Part shown: positions 23,540-30,712 of the stretch, piece by piece | How the letters are laid out: the number at the start of each line of letters is the position of its first letter | How positions within the stretch are numbered: the first letter of the stretch is position 1 | Source: Geobacter sp. UBA6151 | Lineage (GTDB): Bacteria > Desulfobacterota > Desulfuromonadia > Geobacterales > Pseudopelobacteraceae | Length of the DNA stretch: 46,254 nt | Reading direction: 5' to 3' | Assembly (NCBI GenBank): GCA_002423105.1 | Contig: DIUT01000036.1 | Location: forward strand, 1-46,254 | Made by a program: the position numbers and the translations under genes | The notes under the pieces: generated by a model | What the model saw: only the letters and a program-made list of their open reading frames with translations | Told to the model about the DNA's origin: nothing | Databases searched by the model: none

Positions 23540-24340
23540 TTATTGACCAGCCCCACCAGCCACCGCCGCCAGCATGCCCACCATCTCATCATGGATCAAG
23601 CCGTTACTGGCCACGATACAGCCATTGAACAGATCACAGGGAGAACCATCAAAGGCTGTCACCATTCCACCCGCCTCTTGCACCATCAGCACGCCTGCCG
23701 CCATATCCCAGGGTTTCAGCTTGAGTTCCCAGAAACCGTCCAACCTTCCGGCAGACACATAGGCCAGATCCAGGGCTGCCGCGCCTGCCCTGCGGATTCC
23801 CCGTGCCTTTTTCTGAAAGGCGATGAAATTGTCAAAGTTGTTGGCCGGGTCAGTGGCACAGTCATAGGGGAAACCGGTTCCCAGCAAAGAGTTTTTCAGG
23901 GAAGCACGGGAGGATACTGACAGTCGGCTGCCGTTCAGCCAGGCTCCGCCACCTTTGGTTGCCGTGAACAGTTCATCATACACCGGATTATAGATTACCC
24001 CGGCGACCAGCTCCCCCTCCAGTTCAAGCCCTATGGAGGAGCAGAACCAGGGATAACCGTGGGCATAATTGGTGGTGCCGTCAACCGGATCGATGATCCA
24101 GCGAAACGGAGAATCGCTGTGAGGGTACTGCCCTTCCTCGGCGACGATACCGTGGCCGGGAAAGCGGGAAAGCAGGTGCTCTACGATCAAGCGCTCTGAT
24201 TCCTTGTCAACCTCGGTCACCAGATCTTTTTCACCTTTCATCTCTATGGCCAGAGACGAAGCAAACCGGGACTGCTGGTATCTTCCGGCAATGCGGGCGG
24301 CAGCAACAGCTTCCTGCTGATAGTCGGTATAGGTAGTCAC
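23540..24340 (-). CDS. Inositol monophosphatase family protein (SuhB-like)
   Basis: This 266-residue enzyme has the full IMPase signature: E68/E69 in GIVAEEG, D84-P-V-D87-G-T-T in WIIDPVDGTTN, and WDMAAGVLMVQEAGG near the C-terminus. These residues bind the metal ions that drive phosphate hydrolysis from inositol phosphates or related sugars; SuhB in E. coli also acts in rRNA transcription. Length and motifs are standard, so the gene seems intact. Its 3' end lies 28 bp before the KilA-N pseudogene start, which marks the right border of the accessory island. Confidence 0.94.
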   Translation of the reverse strand: MTTYTDYQQEAVAAARIAGRYQQSRFASSLAIEMKGEKDLVTEVDKESERLIVEHLLSRFPGHGIVAEEGQYPHSDSPFRWIIDPVDGTTNYAHGYPWFCSSIGLELEGELVAGVIYNPVYDELFTATKGGGAWLNGSRLSVSSRASLKNSLLGTGFPYDCATDPANNFDNFIAFQKKARGIRRAGAAALDLAYVSAGRLDGFWELKLKPWDMAAGVLMVQEAGGMVTAFDGSPCDLFNGCIVASNGLIHDEMVGMLAAVAGGAGQ

Positions 24341-24399
24341 TTCAATCCTCCGTTTTCAACCACCAGTCCAGCTCACGCAGACGATATTCGCAGTCAGGA

Positions 24400-24774
24400 T
24401 TATATTTTCGGGAAATATCGGACTCCCGGAAGTCCTTCAAAATCATTGTCCTGAGTCCAGATAGTTGCGTCATTTGTCTGTGCCGTGGCCAGAATAATAC
24501 TATCAGCCATTGGGATCTTTACATCCAGGCTTAGTTTCGCAGCCAACAGAGCGATTGATGCAGATAATTCAATAATTCTGCCCTGCTGCATTAATGCCGT
24601 TGCCTGGAGTGCCGAGTCTTCTCCGCGTTGGCGACAGACCACTTTGAATACCTCATACAAAATAATTGTCGGTACCAATAATTCCGGGACGTTGCCAAGC
24701 GGCTCCGCAAAACAGTCGGCATTAGTGCCGTCAGAGAAATACTCAAGCCATCCCGATGAGTCCACGATGTTCAC
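24400..24774 (-). CDS. PIN-domain toxin (VapC-like)
   Basis: This 124-residue PIN protein starts NIVDSSGWLEYF (acidic residue D5), contains PTIILYEVFKVV (second acidic residue) and ends with the pattern MADSIILATAQTNDATIWTQDNDFEGL, which carries the other two acidic positions. It overlaps the AbrB-type antitoxin gene by 4 bp. This subgroup pairs with AbrB/MazE-type VapB proteins. All catalytic residues appear present. The gap of 59 bp to the IMPase start contains no gene. Confidence 0.93.
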   Translation of the reverse strand: MNIVDSSGWLEYFSDGTNADCFAEPLGNVPELLVPTIILYEVFKVVCRQRGEDSALQATALMQQGRIIELSASIALLAAKLSLDVKIPMADSIILATAQTNDATIWTQDNDFEGLPGVRYFPKI

Positions 24775-24977
24775 AGGCGGTCTTCCTCTCTGTTTACAGT
24801 TGTATCAAGCCCCTTGAGAAAACCCCGCATTTCTCGGATGTCCTTGGACGGCATCAACTCAATCCTATTGCCATAGGCTATGACCTGCATCATTTGTCCG
24901 GGGATGAGATTCAGGTTCTCACGGACATCGCGCGGAATCACTACCTGGTATTTAGGTGAAAGTCTTACGGCATTCAT
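24771..24977 (-). CDS. AbrB/MazE-type antitoxin (VapB-like)
   Basis: A 68-residue protein with the swapped-hairpin AbrB fold: MNAVRLSPKYQVVIPRDVRENLNLIPGQMMQV followed by a toxin-binding tail. A GGAGT site precedes the ATG. It is the first gene of the pair and should repress the operon together with the toxin. Confidence 0.93.
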   Translation of the reverse strand: MNAVRLSPKYQVVIPRDVRENLNLIPGQMMQVIAYGNRIELMPSKDIREMRGFLKGLDTTVNREEDRL

Positions 24978-25138
24978 TGTTGACTCCTATCGATAACTTT
25001 TTTGTTTAACAATATAGCATTCGATACAAAATGCAATAGCAAGCCTTGATTACTCTGCCCCTGTCCCAGAAGCATCCGCTGCGGAAGGGCTGTGCTTCGC
25101 ATTGCCTTTTTCCGTTGCCTGTGCAACTATGTCGCCCC

Positions 25139-25762
25139 ATGATTGTCGAACAGTGTCAAGGTGTTGTCCTGTCTACGCTGCCCTATGGCGATAATGATCT
25201 GGTGGTGTCGCTTTTCACCCTTGAGCATGGTCGCCTGCGTTGCTTTGCCAGAAGCGCCAGAAAAAGCCGCAAACGCTTTGCCGGCACCCTTGAACCGGGA
25301 TCGCGGCTTGAATTGACCATGGCTGTCAAGCAGCAAGGACTGTGTCCTCTGGATCGCTCCGATCAGCTAGCGCCGCCTCCGGGTCTGGGAAGCCGCCTGG
25401 ATGCGATGGCGCTCATGCTGTACAGTTGTGAGTTGACCGAACTGCTGACCCCGGAGGGGCAACCGCTGCCACGCCTCTATCGGCTGCTGTCGGCACTGCT
25501 GGATTACCTGACCCTGTCGGCGGCAAGGCGACAAGAGCGGTGTTTTTTCGAGATCAACCTCTTGAACGTCCTGGGGTATCTCCCGCCACTGGAAGGGCCG
25601 CTGCTGGCTCCGCTGCGCTCCTGCCTGGCCACCGGCAGATTCGGCAGTGTGGATTTTCTGCCGGAACAGTTGCTGGCAGCTGGACGCCTGCTTGATCGTG
25701 AACTGACGCAGCACTGTCCGCGGCCCCGTAAAAGTCTTGAATTCCTTGAAGGAGTCCTCTGA
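25139..25762 (+). CDS. recO: DNA repair protein RecO
   Basis: RecO loads RecA with RecR and anneals single strands in gap repair. The 207-residue product starting at ATG 25139 has the RecO N-terminal OB fold (QGVVLSTLPYGDNDLVVSLFTLEHGRLRCFARSAR) and the helical C-terminal half (YRLLSALLDYL, then FEINLLNVLGYLP). An upstream in-frame extension to 25046 has no similarity to RecO and was dropped. The four-Cys zinc site of many RecO proteins is absent and the protein is a little short. It is followed 2 bp later by a conserved secreted protein gene. Confidence 0.88.
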   Translation: MIVEQCQGVVLSTLPYGDNDLVVSLFTLEHGRLRCFARSARKSRKRFAGTLEPGSRLELTMAVKQQGLCPLDRSDQLAPPPGLGSRLDAMALMLYSCELTELLTPEGQPLPRLYRLLSALLDYLTLSAARRQERCFFEINLLNVLGYLPPLEGPLLAPLRSCLATGRFGSVDFLPEQLLAAGRLLDRELTQHCPRPRKSLEFLEGVL

Positions 25763-25764
25763 TC

Positions 25765-26436
25765 ATGCATACTTTCAGACTGGCTGTATGCTGTATGTTC
25801 GTGCTGATGCTGTCCCTTTCCGGCTGGGCAGCCCCGGAATTTGACATTCAGTTGAAAGAGCTGAAGAAGCCATCGCTGCCGACGGTATCCAAAAAACCGG
25901 CAGCCGCAGCCGCCTCCGGAAAAACGAAAAGCAAACGGAGGAGCCGCAAATACCGGGCTGAAAAGACAGAGCCATCCGCTCCTCCGGTCACCCCGGAAAA
26001 ACCCCTGACAACCGTCGTGGTGGTTGATGAACCGCTGCCAGTTGAAGAGATCACCATACGTCCCGGGTTGGCCTGCAAGCTTGCAGGGCAGGTGGCCGAT
26101 ACGCTGGCTGCCGAAGCGAAAAATGCTCCGTCGTTGCTACAGGGTTTCAGACTGGCACCGGTTGCGGTGGCACAGCACGAAGGGGCAACCGTTATCATTA
26201 CCTGTGGTCTGGCTCGTGCTGAGCAGTATACGGTTGCACGGCTGCTGGAAACCCGCAATGTGCAGCTTCTGAATATGAGTGGCGGGGAATCAGCGGAACA
26301 GGTGATTGAAGGGGTAATCAACAGTCTGGGGTATTCTTACCAGATGGAGCATGGCGAGAAGGGGACCAGTTATCTGATCCTTCTTGAAAGTGACAAGGAA
26401 ACCATGCTGAAGCTGGTGATCAATCCCGACCTCTGA
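25765..26436 (+). CDS. Secreted conserved protein of unknown function, downstream of recO
   Basis: The 223-residue protein has an N-terminal signal peptide (hydrophobic residues 5-22, cleavage likely after GWAA), then a Lys/Ala/Pro-rich linker (about residues 40-90) and a C-terminal domain of about 130 residues with alternating helices and strands (RPGLACKLAGQVADTLA, then LLESDKETMLKLVINPDL). I do not recognise the domain; genes of this type next to recO are a familiar arrangement in Geobacter-like genomes. It starts 2 bp after recO and so is probably co-transcribed. Its 3' end overlaps the convergent cbiA end by 17 bp. Confidence 0.75.
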   Translation: MHTFRLAVCCMFVLMLSLSGWAAPEFDIQLKELKKPSLPTVSKKPAAAAASGKTKSKRRSRKYRAEKTEPSAPPVTPEKPLTTVVVVDEPLPVEEITIRPGLACKLAGQVADTLAAEAKNAPSLLQGFRLAPVAVAQHEGATVIITCGLARAEQYTVARLLETRNVQLLNMSGGESAEQVIEGVINSLGYSYQMEHGEKGTSYLILLESDKETMLKLVINPDL

Positions 26437-27808
26437 CCCTGCGGCAGGTATCCGCCAGAGCGGCGGCTGTGGTGGGAGAACTGCCGAAATGCAGATGCAC
26501 ATAAGAAGCAAGACAATTAGCGTGCCGGTACCCTTCCACCCGCTGCGCTTCGCCGGGACGAGAAACCAGGAAATCCCGCTGCACGGAGTCCGGCATGTCA
26601 TTGATTGTTGAATAATGGAACTCATGGCCCCGGAGTAACACTCCCTGACACCCCAGCAGCGTATCCCGCGCCAGCTCAACCTGCCGGTAACCAAGGGCCG
26701 CCCGCTTCTCGCCCATCCGCGCCACAACCGGAAAGATCCCTGCCAGCGGCTGCATCGGCTCCGCCGGGTCAAGCGCTGCTATGCCCTGCGTAAGGTAGAT
26801 AAAACCGCCACACTCGGCATAAACCGGCATCCCCTGCCCTGCCGCCCGCCTTACGGCTGCCAGCATCGAGCCGTTTTCCGCAAGTTCACGTCCGTAAAGC
26901 TCCGGATAGCCCCCCGGCAGATACATGCCACAGCATCCTTCCGGTAACGACTCGTCGGCAAGGGGTGAAAACAGAACCGGCTCCAGCCCCGCCTCCCGCA
27001 TCAGCCGCAGATTGTCCTCATACAGAAAACAGAAGGCACGGTCACAGGCCACGGCAATCGGAATGCTGTATGAAGGAGAATGCTTTTCAATTTCCCGGCC
27101 CTTGGCCCCTGGCGCTTGGCGCGTGATTTCCGCGCATTTTTCCAGCAATTCCAGATCGACATGCCGCTCTATGGTTTCAGCCAGTCTTCCGATGAATTCC
27201 TGCGGAAGCGGGTTGTCCGCTGCCGTCACCAGCCCCAGATGCCGGGAAGGAATGGTCAGTTCTTCGTCACGGGGGATAGCTCCCAGAAAAGCAACATCTG
27301 GACAATGGTTACGCATCGCCTGGGCCAGCAGCGCGGCATGGCGCTCACCGCCGGTGTTATTGAAGATAACCCCGGCGATCCGGACAGCGGGATCAAACCG
27401 GGCAAATCCGGACACCAGGGCGGCGGCGCTGGCCGCCATACCTCGTGCATTCACCACCAGCACCACCGGAGCGCCGGTCAACCGGGCGATCTGCGCCGTA
27501 CTGCCCTCCGTGGAAGACGAGCCGAGACCGTCAAAAAGCCCCATGACCCCTTCAATGACCGACATGTCTGCATTACGGCTATGATGATGAAATGTCTGCT
27601 GAACAAAGGAAGGCGGACAGATCCAGGCATCCAGATTGATGGAGGGATGGCCGGTGATAAGCCGGTGATAGCCCGGATCGATAAAATCAGGCCCGGCCTT
27701 GAAGGCCGCCACCCGTTGACCGCGCCGCGTCAAGGCAGCCAGCAGCCCCAGGGTAGTGGTGGTTTTACCTGAACCACTCTGGGGAGCAGCTATGACAATT
27801 CCCTTCAT
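26420..27808 (-). CDS. cbiA: Cobyrinate a,c-diamide synthase
   Basis: CbiA amidates cobyrinate at positions a and c using glutamine and ATP in corrin-ring (B12) synthesis. This 462-residue enzyme has the N-terminal dethiobiotin-synthetase-like ATPase domain (P-loop APQSGSGKTTTT, K15; FKAGPDFIDPGYH) and the C-terminal class I glutaminase domain with catalytic C333 in YAECGGFIYL and a His in RGHEFHYS. In the linker (about residues 235-248, APGAKGREIEKHSP) the DNA resembles GGGCC-rich intergenic filler and may be a small insertion. It lies 10 bp after the tonB-like gene, so one transcript is likely; no other B12 gene is in the window. Confidence 0.95.
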   Translation of the reverse strand: MKGIVIAAPQSGSGKTTTTLGLLAALTRRGQRVAAFKAGPDFIDPGYHRLITGHPSINLDAWICPPSFVQQTFHHHSRNADMSVIEGVMGLFDGLGSSSTEGSTAQIARLTGAPVVLVVNARGMAASAAALVSGFARFDPAVRIAGVIFNNTGGERHAALLAQAMRNHCPDVAFLGAIPRDEELTIPSRHLGLVTAADNPLPQEFIGRLAETIERHVDLELLEKCAEITRQAPGAKGREIEKHSPSYSIPIAVACDRAFCFLYEDNLRLMREAGLEPVLFSPLADESLPEGCCGMYLPGGYPELYGRELAENGSMLAAVRRAAGQGMPVYAECGGFIYLTQGIAALDPAEPMQPLAGIFPVVARMGEKRAALGYRQVELARDTLLGCQGVLLRGHEFHYSTINDMPDSVQRDFLVSRPGEAQRVEGYRHANCLASYVHLHFGSSPTTAAALADTCRRVRGRD

Positions 27809-27818
27809 CGTGCCACTC

Positions 27819-28703
27819 CTAGCGCAACCTGCTGCGGGCGCTGCCGTACTGGAAAAAGGCGATCAGGTGAAATTCCTCCTTCGGATACCCTTTGGGCAGA
27901 CTGCCCATCGGGCCGACCAGACGCAAGGTGCGGAACACCTCATCATCCAGCAGCCTGCTGCCGGAGCTTTCAAGCAGTTTGATGTTCACCACCTCACCAT
28001 TTTTGTTAAAGGTGATCTTGACCGGCGTAACTCCTTCAATCCCTTTGAGCTGCGCCTCCTGCGGATAGCGCCAGACCCCGTAGACCGCGGTTTCAAAGCG
28101 CCGCAGAAATGAGCCGAACATGACATCATTGCTGTTCAAAAAGCGGGTATCCCCGTCAGCCACATCATCGGCAAACTTGCGGCGATAACTATCCTCAAGC
28201 TGTGCCATGCGGCTGGCATTGGGCAGCAGTTTGGTCATGTCCGGAGCAGTGCCGGGCTGTGGCCGCGCCGGTTGTGACTGGGGTTGGCGGCGGCGCAGCA
28301 GATCGCCGACGGAACTGCCGCCCGGCTCAATCGGGGAACGTCGCTCCTGACGGGGTGCAGACGTTGAGCGGGAAGGCGGTTCCGGACGTACCGCAGGCTG
28401 TTCACGACGAGGGGAGGTTTCCCGGAGCACCCGACGGCGCTGATCGGAAGGCCGGGCTTTCTCCAGTTCCGGGCGGGGTTGGACTGTTTTCAGTTCGGGC
28501 ATATCCTGCAGATCGATAAAGGTGGGTTCAGTCAGTTGTGGCGGTTTGGCAGGCCAAAGATACAACAGCACAAAACCGGCGATGTGCAGTAACAGCGAGA
28601 GCGCCAGCAAGGTGAGAAATGATTTTTCGACATACAGATTCGATGAAGCCCCGCGAGACAGGATAACCCCCTCCTGAAAACTGCAAAGGGGATGCTCTGG
28701 CAT
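27819..28703 (-). CDS. TonB-like energy transducer
   Basis: The protein (up to 294 residues) has an N-terminal membrane anchor (SFLTLLALSLLLHIAGFVLLYL), a long Pro/Arg/Gln-rich periplasmic spacer and a C-terminal TonB domain (VYGVWRYPQEAQLKGIEGVTPVKITFNKNGEVVNIKLLESSG). It couples the proton-motive force to an outer-membrane transporter, plausibly for cobalamin or its precursors given the adjacent cbiA. The start is unclear: ATG 28703 falls inside the terminator hairpin of the 6S RNA, while a strong AGGAGGGGG site lies about 35 bp further on with no ATG, GTG or TTG at the right distance. A non-standard start or a base error is possible. Confidence 0.85.
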   Translation of the reverse strand: MPEHPLCSFQEGVILSRGASSNLYVEKSFLTLLALSLLLHIAGFVLLYLWPAKPPQLTEPTFIDLQDMPELKTVQPRPELEKARPSDQRRRVLRETSPRREQPAVRPEPPSRSTSAPRQERRSPIEPGGSSVGDLLRRRQPQSQPARPQPGTAPDMTKLLPNASRMAQLEDSYRRKFADDVADGDTRFLNSNDVMFGSFLRRFETAVYGVWRYPQEAQLKGIEGVTPVKITFNKNGEVVNIKLLESSGSRLLDDEVFRTLRLVGPMGSLPKGYPKEEFHLIAFFQYGSARSRLR

Positions 28704-28716
28704 CCCCTCTTTTCAG
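28677..28716 (-). terminator. Rho-independent terminator after the 6S RNA gene
   Basis: Read on the minus strand, a stem GGGGATGC-CAGA-GCATCCCC, extended by A/U pairs and a CTG/CAG clamp, is followed by TTTTC. It lies directly after the predicted 3' end of the 6S RNA and overlaps the 5' end of the tonB-like reading frame. Confidence 0.7.
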
Positions 28717-28723
28717 CACATTG

Positions 28724-28914
28724 TCTCTCCGCCCTGCCGTCAGTTCCAAGGGGCCTCTGGCGAGTTCCCTTAAGGTGGGCACCGATATACCGCTTCAGGC
28801 AATTCCCGCGTACAGAGGGCAGCACACCACGGTAGAGAAAGGTCCCCGATTATTCAGTATTCCGCCCGGGCGTTGCAGGATCAAAACAAACAGGGCAGAG
28901 AGCGTCGTGACTAC
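28724..28914 (-). ncRNA. ssrS: 6S RNA (candidate)
   Basis: 6S RNA binds the housekeeping RNA polymerase and dampens transcription in stationary phase. The minus strand here folds like it: a closing stem CTCTCTGCCCTG (28891-28902) pairs over 12 bp with CAGGGCGGAGAG (28725-28736), bracketing about 180 nt. Before the 3' strand comes GGTGCCCACCTT, then a hairpin AAGGG/CCCTT and GGAACTGACGGC, matching the conserved 3' side of the central bubble in proteobacterial 6S RNAs. A sigma70-like promoter and a terminator flank it, and no protein frame covers it. The assignment is from motif memory and pairing; a covariance-model search would decide it. Confidence 0.75.
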
Positions 28915-28920
28915 GCATCC

Positions 28921-28949
28921 ATCCTAGCTCTCCCCACATTTTTTTTCAA
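28921..28949 (-). promoter_or_regulatory. Promoter of the 6S RNA candidate
   Basis: On the minus strand a -35 TTGAAA (28944-28949) and a -10 TAGGAT (28921-28926) are spaced by exactly 17 bp, predicting a start near 28914, just before the closing stem of the RNA. It begins right after the aroF stop codon. Confidence 0.6.
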
Positions 28950-28954
28950 GCGCT

Positions 28955-29965
28955 TTATCCGGCAAGATAGCTGCGCAGTCTCGCCATATCAGCCATCAGC
29001 AGTTCAAACCCGGCAAAGGTCAATGACTGGGGACCGTCGGACAGCGCCTTTTCCGGTTCCGGGTGCACTTCCACCAGCACGCCGTGGGCTCCGGCCACCA
29101 GGGCAGCCTTGGACATGGGGATGACCAGACTGCGTTTACCGGTGGCGTGGGACGGATCCACCATCACCGGCAGATGGGTCATTTCCTTCACCAGCGGCAC
29201 CATGGCCAGGTCAAGCGTGTTGCGGGTGGCGGTCTCAAAGGTGCGGATGCCCCGTTCACACAGGATTACCTGCTCGTTCCCCTCAGCCAGGATATATTCG
29301 GCGGCAGCCAGAAACTCTTCAATGGTGGCGCTCATTCCCCGTTTTAACAGAACCGGCTTTCTGATCCTGCCCAGTTCACGCAGTAGATCAAAATTCTGCA
29401 TATTGCGGGCACCCACCTGCAGCAGGTCAGCATATTCCGCCACCAGCCCGACATTGTCCGGACTCATCACCTCAGTCACAACCGGCAGGCCGGTTTCCGC
29501 CTTGGCCTTTGCCAGCAGTTTCAGTCCTTCTTCCCGCAAGCCCTGGAAGGTGTGGGGTCCGGTGCGCGGCTTGAAGGCCCCGCCTCGCAGCAGATCCGCT
29601 CCCGCCTGCTTGACGAAACGGGCCGTCTTCATGATCTGCTCTTCATTCTCCACGGCACAGGGACCGGCAACCACCACCGGACGGCATCCCTCGCCGATCA
29701 GAACCCCGGCAACATCCACAATCGTGTTTTCAGGGTGAAAATCGCGGGAGACCAGCTTGTACGGCTTTGAAACATGGATCGCCTGTTGCACGCCGGGCAG
29801 ATCGCGAATCTTGGTGTCGTCCACATAGCCTTTGTTGCCCAGTACGCCGATGGCGGTCCGCTGGCTGCCCGGAATCGGGGCGGCGGTGTAGCCCATCTCG
29901 CTCACAGCCTGAAGCACCCGGTCAATATCCGCCTCGCTTGCAGTATGGTTCATGACAATAAGCAT
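28955..29965 (-). CDS. aroF: 3-deoxy-7-phosphoheptulonate (DAHP) synthase, type Ibeta
   Basis: This enzyme condenses phosphoenolpyruvate with erythrose 4-phosphate in the first step of aromatic amino acid synthesis. The 336-residue protein has an N-terminal ferredoxin-like regulatory domain (about 1-70; MLIVMNHTASEADIDRVLQ) and the TIM-barrel core with VAGPCAVE, RGGAFKPRTGPHTFQG, VGARNMQNF, KRGMSATIEEFL, CERGIRTF and MVDPSHATGKR, all standard for the Ibeta class. The erythrose 4-phosphate it uses is a product of the transketolase encoded two genes upstream. It lies 30 bp after the Crp/Fnr gene on the same strand. Confidence 0.97.
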   Translation of the reverse strand: MLIVMNHTASEADIDRVLQAVSEMGYTAAPIPGSQRTAIGVLGNKGYVDDTKIRDLPGVQQAIHVSKPYKLVSRDFHPENTIVDVAGVLIGEGCRPVVVAGPCAVENEEQIMKTARFVKQAGADLLRGGAFKPRTGPHTFQGLREEGLKLLAKAKAETGLPVVTEVMSPDNVGLVAEYADLLQVGARNMQNFDLLRELGRIRKPVLLKRGMSATIEEFLAAAEYILAEGNEQVILCERGIRTFETATRNTLDLAMVPLVKEMTHLPVMVDPSHATGKRSLVIPMSKAALVAGAHGVLVEVHPEPEKALSDGPQSLTFAGFELLMADMARLRSYLAG

Positions 29966-29995
29966 ATATCTCCTTCCGTCCCCCTCAAGGAGGTG

Positions 29996-30676
29996 TTACT
30001 GCCGCTCCGCAAGCTTCAGCAGCCGGTCCATCTGCAGGATGGTCACCTTGCGGGCCTCCATCTCCAGAATTCCCTCTTCCTTCAGCTTGCGAAAGGTACG
30101 GGAAATGGTCTCACTGGCGGTGCCCAGTTGCGCTGCCAGCTCCCCCTTTTTGATACCGAGTTCCAGGTACGTGATGCCATCGTAGGTGGTGGATTTCTCC
30201 GCGGCCCGCTTGACCAGAAACGAAGCAAGCCGGGAGGTGACATCGGCAAAGGTCAGCTCTTCGATCTGCCGGGCAAAGCGCCGTAACGAAAGGGAAAGAG
30301 AGACCACCAGGTTCATGGCGAAACGAGGGTTGCCGGTCATCAGCTCCATGAATCCCTGGCGAGGCAGAAACAGGGCTTCGCCAGGCTCCAGGGCACGGGC
30401 TTCTGCCGGATATTTACCGTCTCCGAAAAAAGCAGCTTCAGCAAAGGTTTCACCGGGACGGACAAAATGCAGCACCTTTTCCCGTCCGTCCTGCGAGACC
30501 CGGCAGAGCTTGAGATGCCCTTCCACCAGCAGGTAAAAGCCGCCTGCCTCTTCACCTTCGCTGAACAGCGCCTCTCCCTTGACAAAGGAACGACGCACAG
30601 CAATGGCTGCCAGCACCGTCAGGTCGGCATCATTCAGCCCGGAAAACAGCAGGGAGGTTTTCAGTTGATCAATCAT
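29996..30676 (-). CDS. Crp/Fnr-family transcription regulator
   Basis: The 226-residue protein has a cyclic-nucleotide-binding-like beta roll (about 10-120; FVKGEALFSEGEEAGGFYLLVEGHLKL, then RPGETFAEAAFF) and a C-terminal helix-turn-helix (IKKGELAAQLGTASETISRTFRKLKEEG). It lacks the N-terminal Cys cluster of oxygen-sensing FNR, and the cAMP-contacting Arg-Ser pair of CRP is not evident, so its signal is unknown. It sits between tkt and aroF in a closely spaced minus-strand gene run and might control them. Confidence 0.93.
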   Translation of the reverse strand: MIDQLKTSLLFSGLNDADLTVLAAIAVRRSFVKGEALFSEGEEAGGFYLLVEGHLKLCRVSQDGREKVLHFVRPGETFAEAAFFGDGKYPAEARALEPGEALFLPRQGFMELMTGNPRFAMNLVVSLSLSLRRFARQIEELTFADVTSRLASFLVKRAAEKSTTYDGITYLELGIKKGELAAQLGTASETISRTFRKLKEEGILEMEARKVTILQMDRLLKLAERQ

Positions 30677-30712
30677 ATTTAGGGTCCAGGGGCCGGGGGC
30701 CAGGGTCCAGGT

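Noticed and set aside
25046..25138. Longer N-terminus for RecO
   Set aside because: The added 31 residues do not resemble RecO, whose conserved part begins right after ATG 25139.
28532..28927. Small protein genes in the region between the tonB-like gene and aroF
   Set aside because: All open frames here overlap the structured RNA or are antisense to the tonB-like gene and show no protein-like features.
28700..28950. Cobalamin riboswitch upstream of tonB/cbiA
   Set aside because: The gene context suggested it, but no B12-box-like conserved sequence was found; the pairing and motifs fit 6S RNA better.
30682..30711. Terminator or operator between tkt and the Crp/Fnr gene
   Set aside because: The GGGTCC/GGGGCC repeats are direct rather than inverted and no T-tract follows; noted only as a short repeat.
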